64,000 nt of DNA. Origin: Lepeophtheirus salmonis (Eukaryota > Arthropoda > Copepoda > Siphonostomatoida > Caligidae). Under the pieces are notes generated by a model. The model did not search any database and was not told where the DNA came from. It saw only the letters and a program-made list of their open reading frames with translations. The stretch spans positions 31,651,896-31,715,895 of the forward strand of contig NC_052144.2 in assembly GCF_016086655.4 (NCBI RefSeq). Direction: 5' to 3'. This document shows positions 23,868 to 37,509 of the stretch, in pieces; position 1 is the stretch's first letter, and every line of letters begins with the position of its first letter. A program made the position numbers and the translations under genes.

Positions 23868-24110
23868 GGTGTTTTTTTTACCTGGCTCATTAATTTGTAA
23901 TTGGTAGTATAAAGAAGGAACTTTCCTTTCCTTAGCAGTTTTCATTATTAGATTTCTGAATAGTGAACATCCTTTCCTAAATAGATTCAAATATATTAAA
24001 ACATGATTGAACATTTGTGTGTACTCATAATCGACGGAACATAACCCTGAGGATTTGTTGCGGAGTTATAATTGTATGTCCTTGTTGTACTCAGAGTAGA
24101 ATTGGTCGGA
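23868..24110 (+). repeat. F1 repeat family, copy truncated at its 3' side
   Basis: It matches 18540-18770 from 'acctggctcattaatttgta' through 'gaggatttgttgcggagtta' to 'cagagtagaattgg', then diverges. Orientation is the same as the 18540 copy. Confidence 0.65.
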
Positions 24111-26279
24111 ATCAGTTTGGAATACAGAGACTATGCATACATCTATGATTTAAAGTCACAAATTTTAAAATACCAGCAGATTTAGAGCCGGGATCTGTAA
24201 GTATTATAAATCCAACCTCAATAAATTATTTGAATTATACTCCAAAAATAAAATTTAAATATTCATTCGCTAAAATAATAAATCCACATCAACAATTTGA
24301 GTAAAAATTAATTAAAATTAAAATCTAATAATCAATTATTCTTAATTTATAGTTTGTAATCATATTTTGTGATTTTGGCTCTGAATCCAAACATTGAAAT
24401 TATGCAACTACAAATCCGTTTGACTGATTGTGAAAATATACTGACTTAATGAATTTATCACATTAGTATTGGAAGATAAATCGAAAATTTGAATGAACCT
24501 TACTACATAATAATCTTGTATAATTACTAACTGAAATTGATACTTTATTTTTGAAGGAAAAATTCATCACATTAAATAGTTAATCAATAATTTAGGGCAG
24601 TAGAATAATATTTCATCCTGAATATGTAAATGAACTACACATTTACTGGCTACAAAATATAGATACAATATTTTGCTCAAAAATCGAGTTTCTGTCGCTT
24701 CGTAAAAAAAAATCAGAAATATGAAGTACATAGACTCAATTGTTATGATTTTCATAAAGAAGTATATCCTGGGCATAATTGATTAACTTTTCACAAATAT
24801 TGCTCATTTTGTATTTTTGTCACGGCTTTTTGTAATGCAAAATTTTGCAAATGCAAAATATGCGTAAATTGTAATTTTTTTTGGAAGTATTACACCTGCT
24901 AAGGGAAAATTAGCGTAGATGATACTATCTCAGGTAAAAACAATAAAATTTTCAAGTATATATGTCCTAACGTTTTTATGTACATTTGTGCATTTGACTG
25001 ACGGACGGTATTTTTTTCACACGTCAATAAAATTAGAAAGTAGGGCTAATATATATATATTTTTTAATTTTCAAGAAATAGTATAAATTAGGTCTCAATA
25101 AAATGATTATAAATGAAGTCTGTAGGCCTTTCCTATATGGTTGTATAAAGCCGGAATTTATCGAAAAGTGTTCATTTTGTATTCCCGATTTCACTTGAGA
25201 GATATTCCTTAAACGACCATTGCACAAAAGTTATCGAAGAAACAACTAAACAACCCTTTTTATTTCTAAGTCCTGGCCACTATTTATCATTTTAACATAA
25301 ATAATGGTCTTTTAAAAGTAAATTGTAGATTCTATAGGTCTAAAAAATTGGGATTTTAAAATTCATGTCACGTAAAAACAGTCTGGGTATTGAGCAAAAT
25401 TGGTCACAAATTATTTTATTTTGGCTAAACGACACAAAATACATGATTGAAACTTAAAAATCATAATCTACAGATATTTTTAATCTAGAAAAGACTTATC
25501 AAAAAATTCTCCATACTTATTTTCTACCTTAAATATTTTTTTTTCAGACTTTTGGCAGTGAAACTGGGGTCCAATCTCCAAACATGTCTTAGAATAGATC
25601 AATCCCTCAATTTTCGTAATTATCTTTTTTGGCTCCATATTATACTCGTTATACCTTTCAACTAAGCTATAACGTTATGAATTTCATAAGCAATCTTAAC
25701 TTTATTTGACCTCACAATATACACAAAATTTGACATTCGAGCTTCTTATGATTTAGATAAGGATAAACAGTAAGCTCTTGCTCTAAAAACCACCTTAATA
25801 GGATATGTGAAAAATTATACAGTCGATTAAAGGAGTGAAAAACGTCTATTTGTTCATTTAATAATTCCAAAGATTTCCTGTATCTTGGTTCAGAAGATAC
25901 CCAATTAGTATTTCACCTTTAGCAAGATTAAGGAGTTTGTTTTGGAACAAATATTGATGGAACTACGTATAACTTTTTAGTTTGCTTCATTTTATTAGTC
26001 CATGAAATATAAACGGCAGGTTTTATTCCGAAGGATTGTCTTCAAAGTTATTATTCATAAATGTAATTTCTGAATGTTGTTTCCACTCCTGCAGCTTACG
26101 ACACAGCATTAATCAGAGTAGGGAAAAAGTCCTTCAACTACAAGTCTATGTTGAATTATAAGTAATGACCATGTCCTGCAATATTGTCATAGAATCCTCA
26201 GATTTCATTCAAGCTCATTTCAAGTCCATAACTATAATAAGGGATCCATATTATTAAAGCTTTTTTTGAGAATACAATA
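24111..26279. other. No gene seen
   Basis: AT-rich intron DNA. The minus-strand open frames here (24567-24776, 25033-25227) have no recognisable motif. Confidence 0.4.
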
Positions 26280-26412
26280 TACTAGCTTTTGAGTCCAAGT
26301 TGAGTCGCAAGGCTTAGCTATGGAGTCTAAGTTAAGTCTCGAATCTTTGATTTTGAGATCGTTCTCAAAATTTGGATTCAACTACAAGTCGAGTCGCAAG
26401 GCTTAATTCCAA
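26280..26412. repeat. Short degenerate repeats of 'aagtcgagtcgcaaggctta' type
   Basis: 'caagttgagtcgcaaggctta' near 26296-26316 recurs as 'caagtcgagtcgcaaggctta' near 26385-26405, with further 'gagtctaagttaagtct' copies between. It is a small decayed tandem array. Confidence 0.5.
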
Positions 26413-26683
26413 GTTTCCACCTCTGACAATAATTTACAATTGAATGTTAAAGTATACAATTTATAATTATAATATAAATTATTATAATAATAATTAATAA
26501 CTTATAAATAAAGGTATGATTAATTGAAAACTCATCTTTGACTTTCAAGAGATGAGAAAGTGATAATGTCAAGAGAAGTCCGATACATCATTAATACTTA
26601 AATCATTAATCTAAGCTAATAATTACGTTTCTAGGGTTGTTAAAAGATTAAAAGTTTGGTCGAATGATTGCTATTTATTGTAG

Positions 26684-26792
26684 TAGGGGTAAAGTGCTAG
26701 GGGGTAGATGTCTCGAGGCTAGTGGGTAAAAGGAGGTCATTGTTCGGGGGTTAAAGGACGGGGTAGTTGGTCAAAGGGTTAGAACCCTAGAA
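26684..26792 (+). repeat. G-rich, strand-asymmetric tract
   Basis: The plus strand has seven runs of three to five G, most followed by T (GGGGT, GGGGGT, GGGT), spaced roughly 12-25 nt over about 110 bp, in DNA that is otherwise very AT-rich. It could be a degenerate minisatellite of about 20 bp, and the spacing would permit G-quadruplex folding. Confidence 0.55.
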
Positions 26793-29425
26793 CCTAAATA
26801 AATCATGCGAGTATCTTTCCTTATATTTATCTACACATATTTTAAAATTATTTTAGAAGTACTCATTTTTTCAAAACTCTTAGCAACAAAACTAAATTAG
26901 ACTATATAAACTTTGCAAAAGTCATACATCTTTTAAACAGTGGTTTCAAAAAAACAAAAAAACAAAAACAAAAAGCATTTCCTACAACCTAACAAAATAT
27001 CAATATCTCCAAGTACCTTCATTATTTAAAACTTTTAGTATTTTACTTTTTTTGATAATGGAAAATTTTGGATTACATTTTTTTATATATAAAAAAAATA
27101 TATCATCAACACCTCCACAGTTTTAACTTTGTTATACAAGATTAGACCAAATGTACTATTTGTCGAACAAGATTTTTTTCAGTACGAAGACGAGTAACAA
27201 ATTATTGCCATTTTGCAAGATAATTTGACACGGCAAAGAAGAAGCAAAATATTAAAACACGTGATTTAAGGAAATGTGTGGAAACCGAATATTAGAAAAA
27301 CCACTCATCTAATGTTGAAAGCAACAATATATATAGTTCATCTGACAATTCGAATACATATTACTTCAAAATGCGTTCTCAATTCCTCTGATGGGAATTG
27401 CAAATGATAACAAACACACAAAAATAACAATGGACTCTCTTGTTGGACTATTTTTATAAATAATTATGTTTGCAATTGTCTCATTGTCACTCTCTTTTCT
27501 TCTTATTCATACTACTATGTCTTTCTTCAACTTTCCCTAATTTATTTTCAACGCTTTTCTTCTTTGTAACAAATTAAATCATAAATGAGTTCATTATTTG
27601 TTTATCATCAATAGGATACTTTTTAAATAGGTCATTTTTGTCAAAAAGTTAAAATTTGGAGGTAAAAAATGAGTTAATTTTGATAGTAAAAAGATACAAA
27701 TACCGAACTTTGAACAATTTCTTCCAGGCATGTCAGCGCCCCTATAATATTTTTTTTTATATTTTATGATATGCCCACGTCATTATTTTTTATAATCCTT
27801 TTTTAATAATGTTTTCCAATAAAAAATATATGTTTTGCTTTTTAAAAAGAGAGTATACTTTATAAATATGAGATTATAGGTGTATAATTGTAACTTTAGG
27901 AATGTAGCATTGTAGCTATTATTTGAGATTATACACGCAACCTTATCAAAACTAATGGGTACAAATTTGATTTCCAAAATTGGCATAAAGTAATGAATAT
28001 TTCATGGAATTTTTTTAGAAAATAAAAAAATATTGTTTTTACTACCTATAGGAATAACAAATTACATCGTTTATAAACGCCACATCTGTATGCTTAAGAT
28101 TATTTTAAAAAGGGAATTTATTTTATAGAACTATTTCTAGCATTTTAATTGATATTTTCGATTGTAAAATGGATTGAATATTTAAAATAACGATACAAAA
28201 TTTACATAACCTAATTATTATAATCGTTTAACGGTTTTTCATGTAATAAAATACGTTTTATAGGCACCTTAATCATAAAGTAGTTTTTTATAGCATCTTT
28301 GTGGGTTCATACCTATATTTGTTGAACCTACAGTTTTTCTTTCTACTTTCACTTATCTCATTATAAATGTTGATTTTTTAAAGAGAACAGCAATCCCAAA
28401 AACATAAAAGACAATATTACGGCATAAATACATGGTAAAAGCCTTGTGCTACTGATGGAATCATTAGCTTTTTAAGATAAAAATGACAATGTACGAGTAT
28501 GTTCGGAAGTTTTATCGATATTTTTTTGATATAATATCCTCCATTATTTCATAGTATTTGAATCTAAAAAAATGTAATTTATAAAATATTAAGAGATAAA
28601 CTTTTTTTTGTTTATTTTTCAACATAGAGATTACATGCGTAAAAGTCACGATTTAAGGCAGATAAATCAGTTTTTATACTTTGTGAAATACATTTTTGTT
28701 TGTCTGAACTTCTCAAAAAATTATTTTTTTGTGTAGCCTTAAAGATCAAACATGACACCACATAATTAAGGAAATTTTGGTCTTTGGAACAATTTAATGA
28801 CAGTAAATACTTATTACCATGGCAAAGTGGCCGGATATGTCCAAATAAACTTTCTCTTTAGATATACGCCACTTTACATATAAACTATTTTTCCTAGTAA
28901 TCTTTCAATGAGTATAATGGATTTTTTTTTTGATATTTTAATCGGCCATTTATGAATTGAGTTAAATAATTTGAATGGAGTGACGTAGCTCAATGAACAA
29001 CACACTCGGAAAATACATACGTATTTTATAATCGATACTAAAAATGAATAAAAAATATGCACCCGACGATAAGTGCCTTTGTTATGAATGGTTTAAAAAT
29101 AGAAACTTAAATATAAAAAAAAATATATATATATAAATCAGGTTATTTTCAAATCAACAAAATTTATAACATCCTATTATTTTGCCATGGCTGATATTTT
29201 CTTAAAAAATAACCACTCTTTGATCCCAAATTTCCGAGTTAAAGGATGTGTATTTTAATGTTATTATTCTATTACTTTGTACAATTAAAGTTATAATATT
29301 ACATAACTGAGGGATACTTAATTTGGAGTGTGATTTTCTTTTAAAGTAAAAATAACATCATTGTTATTCTTCTATTTCTAAATAAGTAGTCATTTGATCA
29401 GATTCTTTTTCAGTAAAAAACTTTT
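26793..29425. other. No gene seen
   Basis: AT-rich intron DNA with poly(A), poly(T) and (AT) runs. No protein motif or clear repeat recognised. Confidence 0.4.
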
Positions 29426-29593
29426 TTAGTCTGTTTTCTCGAGCAGTTCCCATGGCAATTTTTTTGCTGATGGTTTGGGAAGAAATTTTTCATTTTTTTT
29501 TTCATCAGGGAATCCAAGATTTATTTCCTCCATACTGAGACCTGATAGAGTTTTTAACAATGCCAAGATCCCATCAGCTCCTAAACTACATCC
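29426..29593 (-). pseudogene. Unidentified coding-like segment of 55 codons plus stop
   Basis: The minus-strand frame opens after a stop at 29594-29596 and ends at TAA 29426-29428. It reads GADGILALLKTLSGLS, MEEINLGFPDEKKNEK and PSAKKLPWELLEKTD. The amphipathic, Lys/Glu-rich character with a single Trp looks like real protein rather than AT-rich noise, but I know no family for it. A possible acceptor (TTTAG) lies at its start. It could be an exon of a nested gene, a retrocopy or a transposon scrap. Confidence 0.25.
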
Positions 29594-30274
29594 CTATGTT
29601 CTACCATTACATCATCACACACAAAAAATATTTTAAAGTGAAAAACTAAGCTTTTTGATAGTTAAATACTATTTATCAGACACCAAAAAAACATGTAGAA
29701 TATAAAATTAAACAAAATCTTACACAAAAGACAAGAGATACTATTTTGAATTTTAGCTAATGTGTAAAAGAAAACATATACTTCTATAGATAAAGGATTT
29801 TTTTTTCTCTGCAAATAATATACTTTATTTTTTATACTTGAGCATACTGCAGTATTTTTCTTTCATTTGGTCATAAAAATAAATATTTTGTACATTTTGT
29901 AACTATTAATGTGTTGTGTTGATATGTGTATTTACAGGAGGGGGGGGGGGAGAGTAAAGTAAGTTGAATTACCAGAAAAAAAGGGAATGATGCATGGTGA
30001 GTATTAATAATGATAAAAAGACCCATAAAAACATGCCTCTATGTCTAATAGAGATGCAAATTCTATTAACATAATACAAGGCTTTCCCTTTACAAAAAGA
30101 ATATAAACTGTTGTTTTAATTCAAAAACATCTATATAGCGAGTTGTTTTTATAGAAAAATGATTTTTTTTTTTTTTTTTGTTTCAAGATAAAAGTGCTTT
30201 CGAAATTTGGTTTATTTATAAAATTTATGATTCTGACATTGCTTTATGTATTACGAAAAATAACACTGGTGAGC

Positions 30275-30510
30275 AATTTGGGAGTTATGAGGCTAAGTTC
30301 TTTTCTACGACTCAGAGAAGAATTGAGGATCGAAAATGAAGTAATTCCTGCCTTTGTCTTTAATAGATAGAGAGTAGGTTTTTTCTTCATTCTGTTCCTT
30401 TCAAAGCTGCTGAATGTAGCAAATCTAATGAAACGTCATGACGGCTGGGCAGCTCTCTTCTAGAAAATTCTTCAAATGGTCAGATTTACCCAGGGTTTTT
30501 CAAAGTTGAC
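30275..30510 (+). repeat. F1 repeat family copy
   Basis: Matching blocks are 'ctcagagaagaattgaggat', 'gtaattcctgcctttgtct', 'gaaacgtcatgacggct' and 'aaattcttcaaatggtcaga' followed by 'tttaccc'. Direct orientation. Confidence 0.65.
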
Positions 30511-31494
30511 ATGTATATTAATATACATATACTAATAAACTTGATTCATTAGTAATAAAATGTAAAAAAAAAAAAAAATTAACATTACTATTAGGAGACT
30601 TTTATTACAAAAATTGGCGGAATTTATTTAATCAGATTACCAAGAGGGCACTCAAGTATTCACTTGTCGAATTTTGGACCGATCATCTTGTCTGTTTGTA
30701 AGTTTATCCCAAAAAAACGAAATTGTAATAAATACCTACATATACGATTTTATTAATATATAGAGATACAGTTTAAATCTGGATGAGACCAAATCTTCAG
30801 CTCCAGCAAATATGTTGCTTTTATACACAGTAAAGAAAAAAAAATCCCTTTTCTTTTTGCTGAAGTACATTGGTGACCTGCCCCATATAATAATACAATT
30901 TACCATTATTTTCAAAGGATATTTATTATATATTTTATTATGAGTTTTAAGGGACAGTTGCCCATTTGATACAATGTAAGTAATAGGTTTTTAAGGGAAA
31001 ATAAGAAATAAGAGAAGAAAGCAAGCTTCAAACCGAAAATAAGTAGACTTATATATACATATATATATTTCCATTCATACATTTATGTATGTAGCTATAT
31101 TGAATAATTTTTGAATCATCATGTGTACTATTCAAAATACGACACATAGGATGGATTTATTGTAGGAATGTAAATTATCTTTTCTTATTCGAAGGGAAGG
31201 AAAAAATATGTATTTCGCTCTTCTTATTCATTTTTTTATCTGCATTTCTTTGAATGAGTTGAGTATAAATTCAAATATGAGTTTTTCTTTTTATAAAAAC
31301 AAAACAAAAGTAAGAATTCAAAACCTATTATAAGACAAGTGTGATAAAATGTTGAAGATGTTCCCTACGTAAGTACAACCACCATAAACTTTTACAGGGT
31401 AGGGATTTTATATCTGGAAATTTAAAGATTATGGATATTTCAATTTATTTTCCAATGAAATTAATTAAGTAATCTTTTGCTGTTACATGTAGGG

Positions 31495-31965
31495 ATCCAC
31501 AGTGAAGTAATTCACTCAAATAAACCCTTTCCAGCATCAAACAAAGCCTCCAACCTAGCACAGAACTTGAAGAGAAACTCCTTGTCCATGTTGACAATTG
31601 CTTTGAGATTGGAATCCCACAAGAAGTCAACAGTGTTATGTCACGTTTTTGGACTCGCTCTCGACTACACCTATACATAGTAGTCCAAGAGTTTCAGATC
31701 CATGAGCTAGGAAGCCACATTTCCTTTGACTAAAATATAAAGGTTTTAAAAATGTAGTTTTTTCTAAAATAATTCCGGCTCCAATATTCGATTTAACAAA
31801 CTGTACCAATTTAAAGTTCTAACTTGACACTGGATCTATTAAAATCAGTTTGATATCTATAGTTTTATTATAAATGAATCCATTTGCGTCCTTGGACGTG
31901 TGCCCATCACGAAGGCACAAAATGATGGCCATACGACGTTCGTATTCCGAGCACATCTCAAAGTT
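31495..31965 (-). pseudogene. Tc1-like transposase relic, both ends present, core deleted
   Basis: On the minus strand the upstream end gives SEYERRMAIILCLRDGHTS, a Tc1-type N-terminal helix-turn-helix. About 200 nt later the frame reaches LKLLDYYV and then NLKAIVNMDKEFLFKFCARLE with AGKGLFE at the end. That is the usual C-terminal block (LDY..W... then W..M...F....C..FR.RLEA.I...GG.FE). The segment with the catalytic QDGAP motif is missing and stops are frequent. The better-looking frames in other phases (31445-31678, 31477-31680) are shadows. Confidence 0.6.
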
Positions 31966-33002
31966 ATTGTATTAGTTCTTATACAGTTTTTTCAGCTAGA
32001 TCTGATGAATACACTTTCATAAAGATAAATCTCAGGGTTATCAAAATATTGAGGTCGAAGTTTCTTCTGGTTTAAAAAGCCCCACTTTATTTATGCTCTT
32101 TAGTATAATTTTAAATTACTTTGTTCTAATTGTAATTAAATTATTTTGAATTATACATTAAAATTAAATCAAGCCAATTTTTTGTTAGAAAAAATAAGAC
32201 CTTTTCTAAATGATGTCATTTGTATCTATATTTATTCTGCCCATGTCTGGCTAAACCATGTATCTATAAAGTTTTAAATTTTCAGTTTTTTGTATAAATA
32301 AGATATTCTTGGGGAGCTTTGTCATTTTGAAAATATTATGCAAACCGAAACAAAAAACATTGTATATATACATTTTTGGATTGGTGAAAAAATGAAACTA
32401 ATTAATATTCTTCCCACTTGTCTTAATCCCCTGCTTCATAAATATAATTCACATACAACCCATTAAAAAGTAGTTATAATTTTTATATTTTTGGCTCTCT
32501 TGTAAAATTTGTCAGATACATTGTTTTGACCTTTAAGGGCAGTATTGTTGCTTTCATATCATCATTAGAATAAAAAGTAAAATGTGTAGAAAATTTATAA
32601 TAATGGGGAAGGTGGAGGTAAGTCAAATGAAGCGCCATCTACGTACAAAAAAGGTAAAGAAAAAAATATATATTCTAAAAAAATGTCATAAAAATGTATG
32701 TGTAAAAAAATGTCAATTATATTATTGGGGCCATAGCTTTATTCTGAAATTGGGTCATGAAGGTAAAAAGGTACCATGATGTATTATATAGAATTTTTGT
32801 TTATTACAAACCCCTTTTAATAAAATATTTACTAGCAAAAATAATAAAATGTTATTTTGCCGCACTAACAGTCTAGAAAAGTTCGGTTATCGATGGAACA
32901 AATAACCCGGAGCCCTAGAGGTTTTGTTGTATTTTCCACTTATACATATCGTAAATGATGATCTTTAGTAATTAATTTATATATATCTATTATGATATAT
33001 TG

Positions 33003-33182
33003 CGGTGGTTCTCAAACTGTAGTACGCGAGGTTTGAGTAGGGAAAATATGTATTTGATAAAATATCATCCAAAATGTTGCAAAAAATTATGTGAAAAACT
33101 GTCAAATTTTAAATAATGGTAGTACTTGAAGATATTGATATCTTCTCGCGGCTCACAATGTCAAATGTTTGAGAATCACTAA
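33003..33182. mobile_element. hAT-type MITE (about 180 bp)
   Basis: The left end is GTGGTTCTCAAAC and the right end, in reverse complement, GTGATTCTCAAAC. Both are followed within 30 bp by a CGCGAG box. hAT elements commonly have CAGNGGTTCTCAAAC-type ends. The element is too short to code. I could not define an 8-bp target duplication. Confidence 0.6.
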
Positions 33183-33183
33183 T

Positions 33184-36097
33184 TTAGAAAATCCTCCAAC
33201 AGTGGAAAAAGACGTAATGCGGAAACTACAACTATAAATTTTTTGCAAAATGCGGTTGCATAATGTAATCCATACATATAATAAACCTAATGAAAAAATA
33301 CCTTATACATTTTCAACTGTTTTTTCTAGGATTATATTTATTTACTTATTTAAAAAAATCTTCAATCTTTTATTTTTCATAACAAGATTATTTTTTAATT
33401 TTACTTCAAATGATGAACATAATAAAATATTTTTTAAATATATTTTTTCCTTTTTCTTTGGAGATCAAATTTTCAATTTAGACACATCTTCTCTTCAAAT
33501 TGTATTTCTATAATATTTTATCAGATAATTAAAATAAAAGAAGACAATTTAAGGACATGTTAAAATATTACGTGACTTATTTTCCGAAGTTTTTTTTTTT
33601 TTTATGAAATAGTTTGTATGCGTCATAAATACTGCCCTATCAACATTGACATGTATTACATAAGAATATATAAACAATCAATTCTTTATCAATAATTTTA
33701 TAAATACCTAATAATCAAGTTTTATAATATTAAAATGATTAAATACCTGGACGGAGAAATAAGAAAAACATAGAAGAAAAGTTTCTTTCTATGACTTTTG
33801 TTTAAAGTGTATTTTAATAAACTTGAATATTGATATGAACTATTGCTTTAGTATTGTAATTTGCTCTGGAAATCTTATATTTGTCCTTGATCGCAATATT
33901 TTGTTGGACCGTACAAACTCGTTCTTTTAACAAAGCTCAGCCTGGATCGTTTAAATAGAAAAAATCGGTCTAGATCGTCCGAAAAAATTGGTCTTAATCA
34001 GTTTCATTTAAAATTTGGTCCAAAGTTATTTTATAGATGAATGGTTGATGTCGTCATGTATGTTTCGTAAATTGGGATTATTAATATTTTTTATAAGAAT
34101 ATATATTTGCAGACTTAACACACACACAAAAAAAATATCTTAATAAAAAAAACAACAGAAATATCCAATTTTGATAAAAATATATACAAGCCGTCAAATA
34201 ATTAATAAACATTTTAAAGTCAAATACAGGTTTTGTATTCAAATCTCTACAATGAGTTAAAATAACCATTAATATTAACGACAGTATTATATAGAATCTT
34301 TAGTTGATTAATGACACTTAATTTGGCTACTATATGGCCTTTCAAATAAAATATAGCAATTTATAATCATTTCATTATCATATTTTTTTTTTTCAAATTT
34401 AAGTGGCTTTTTCTGTGTCTTCAATGGATTAATAAAAAAAAATGTGTTCATAGAAATATAAGATAAATCTTCAAAAAGCACAAATATAATCCAGACTTAA
34501 TTTTAAGAAAAATAACTCTTGTGTTGATATACTGCATAATATATTGCTATCACAATAGAGAATAGTAACAAACTTGAAAAGTATTTGATATGAAGCAGTA
34601 TTATTTGATGTTTTTTTTTTCTAAATAAAATATGGAGGTTTTTGTCAAGAAGTCTATTGATGTTTGTATATTTTCTATTTATATATTTATAAGTGTATCT
34701 ATTATTTTCAAATATCTATATATATATGTCTATGGATATTTTTTGAGGTCACATATTTTTATACTGATTTTGATATATGGGAGTGATATAAAAAGAAAAG
34801 AAGATGAATTAGGTCTTGAATATAAAGCTCCAAGTATGTTTTATTTTATGGCTGGTATCCTTATACATGGCATAGAGCCTCTAGCTAATTTGGTACCCTT
34901 CAACAAAAAACTAACAAGAGTCTCCAAATTGAGTCTATATTTTTTTTTTGACTCGGAAACTTTTTATACCACCCTCGTATCTATATTTTAATCAATTCTG
35001 CATTACTTTAATTATCAAAAATATCTTCGATGAAATTAAACAGAGTTTTACAGTTATTTATTTGGATGTGAAACTGATACAATTTTCGGTCAATACTCTG
35101 AAATTGATTAAATACATGACATGTCATGACATGACTGTTTGAGAGCAATTAATTTTTTGTGCATACATTTTGAGACTAACTGTTTGGACCTCATTGAAAT
35201 TATTTTTGTGCTATTAACTTGTGATACCCCTATTTATATACTCTTATATACTCAATAAAGTACTAAAACACACTCCTTCAAAATATATTATCATACTCGG
35301 AAAAAAACCCCTTAAAAAATATGTATAAATTATATTAAAACAGGATTTAAGGGTTTACTAGGTATTAAAAAGTTATACACATGCATAGTGAGAACAAATA
35401 TGTTCTTAATTTTGAGACGTAAATAAATGCTGTTACTGGATCAATTTTTGAGTAGTTTTCTGATAATTTTTTGTTTCATGGTCATACAATCTAAGTTTAT
35501 TCAATTCTTTAAGCGTCTTTTTTTATGCTTCAGCTTTTATATGTGGGAAAAAAAATCTGTAGACAAATTTTTCTTTCTTGACAGTTAAAGATGAACTTTT
35601 TTGTTGGGCATTTTTAGTAAAAGTACCATATTGACATAATTATATCAAAGATGAATTTTTTGTAAAAATATGAATAATTTTGAATAACCTAAAACTAATC
35701 GTAGGGCAAAAGTTGTTATAAGATAGCATGGTACATTTTTTGTTACTACACGCATTCTTTTTACGTCGAAGGAATCAAAAAGTAATCAAATGATTTTATA
35801 CATATATTTTTTTGCTATTTATGACAAATGTTTTTTATTATAGTCTCAAAAGATTGGTAAAGTATTCGTACTTCTCAAGGAAATGTAATCATAATATATT
35901 AAGAGTGGGAACAAATATCAAGAAATAACTCAAAAAAGTAACTTAAATATAATTGAATTAGTGATAGATGTGTGAATCGGTATGATTGGTATTAGGATTA
36001 TGAAAAAAAACCCTTGTTTTCCATCCTTCACTCCAAATAACAATGGACAGGATTTATATAATCTAATAGATTCATAATATATTATTTTCAATCTGGA
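33184..36097. other. No gene recognised
   Basis: Very AT-rich. A 119-residue plus-strand frame (34632-34991) is made mostly of Ile, Phe, Tyr and Lys codons and is probably chance. A 12-bp perfect palindrome ATGACATGTCAT lies near 35116. Confidence 0.4.
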
Positions 36098-36795
36098 ATG
36101 ACATTGGTGCAAAATAACGGAAAAGAACAACAAGACATTTTATCTCTCACTAGTGCAAGGAAGGTTTTATATTTTCTCAAAGCCAACAAAAGTTCGAATT
36201 TTTTTTTTCTCTTTTCTAATGAAATTCTTTTCACTGTTGCTCATGTCACTGAGAAAAAGCAGAAAAGACTTCACATCACAGCCGAAATTTCCGGCAATGT
36301 CTCAGCTTCAGAGTGACATGTCTTCAGAATAAAAATTCCAGCCGGAACCCTGATCTTTTAAGTTGTGGAGTCTGCCCTCCCATTTTTGTGGAAAGGAAGG
36401 GAGCAGCTCAATGCAGATGCTTACATCGATCTACTGGATATGAAAGTGCTACCTTGGGGGAAATAAAAGTTTCTTGGAAAACCTTGATTTCACTCAAGAT
36501 GGAGCTCCGTGTCATTGCACCACTAAACCCCAGGGCTTCCTGAGAAACAACTTTCCTGGCTTTTTGGACATGAACATGTGGCTAACCTCCTCTCCAGACG
36601 CAAACCCCTTAGACTACTATATCTAGGCACGTCTGGAAGAGAGGGTGTGTGTTACTCCTCATAGGAATCTCTATTATTTAAGCTTCCATCAAGAAGGAGT
36701 TGACCTAGCTTAAGTCTTACTACATAGTCTAGGTCTTAGGCAAGGGATTTATACCTCGTATAGAGACAATCACTGGAGCTGAGGGGTTACATATG
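36098..36795 (+). pseudogene. Tc1-like transposase relic with most of the DDE domain
   Basis: Plus-strand frames give RKVLYFLKANKSSNFFF, then FSNEILFTVAHV, where active relatives have FSDE; the first catalytic Asp has become Asn. Next come PPIFVERKG, NADAYIDLLDMKVLPW, then TQDGAPCHCTTKPQGFLRNN (second Asp kept) and SSPDANPLDYYI (third acidic position region kept) followed by a stop, then ARLEERVCVTPHRNL. At least three frame changes and several stops are present, and the end of the protein has decayed. It is the most complete Tc1-like domain in the window, clearly inactive. Confidence 0.78.
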
Positions 36796-37509
36796 GAATA
36801 AAAGTTGTGCCAAACAATATTTTAAGATGATTTTATTTTATATAGGTCCTCACAAAACCTTTCGTTTAAATTTTAGTTATGGAATATTGAAAAAATTTAC
36901 AAAATGTGTACCACTAGATAAAATTTACCCTTTATGTACAATTCAGTCTGAATTGAACACACTTAATTGTAGAAAAATAAAAATAAAACTCTAGGTAGGA
37001 GATAAATTAAACATAATCTTAAATTTAATTTTTTTAAAAAAGCAACCTACTATTCTGATGAAATAGAATATTAATCTATTTATTTTAACTAATAATAATC
37101 CAAATAATCTTCTCAGTAAAATAACTACTGTACATTCTGCTAAAAACAATAAAGCTAAACCACTACCTCCATATTATGTATTAAATCCTGACACTAATTC
37201 TCATTTTCCCTCCGAAAAATCAAAAAGAGTACGAGTAGTCGCAGGAATACTTGTTACATACCATACATAAAATAGTGAGTTGTTTTAGAATTAAGTTATG
37301 TTGTTAGCTATAGAGATTACTTACACTTGGATAAACTGAGTCCTTTTGAATGTATGTAAGTTACCGAATAATATTTTTATTTAGACTTTTTTTTAAATTT
37401 CTTCCCTATTTTTAGTGACCCAATAGGTTAGTTATTTTGTTTACTTTTTTAAGAATCGAAGATACAGGTAATAGAGTTGATAGTTACATATTTTTTATTA
37501 TTATTAGGA
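36796..37509. other. No gene seen
   Basis: AT-rich DNA between the Tc1-like relic and repeat D copy 2. Confidence 0.4.

Noticed and set aside
34632..34991. 119-residue plus-strand open frame with hydrophobic start
   Set aside because: Composition follows AT-rich codons (Ile, Phe, Tyr, Lys) and no motif or splice context supports it.
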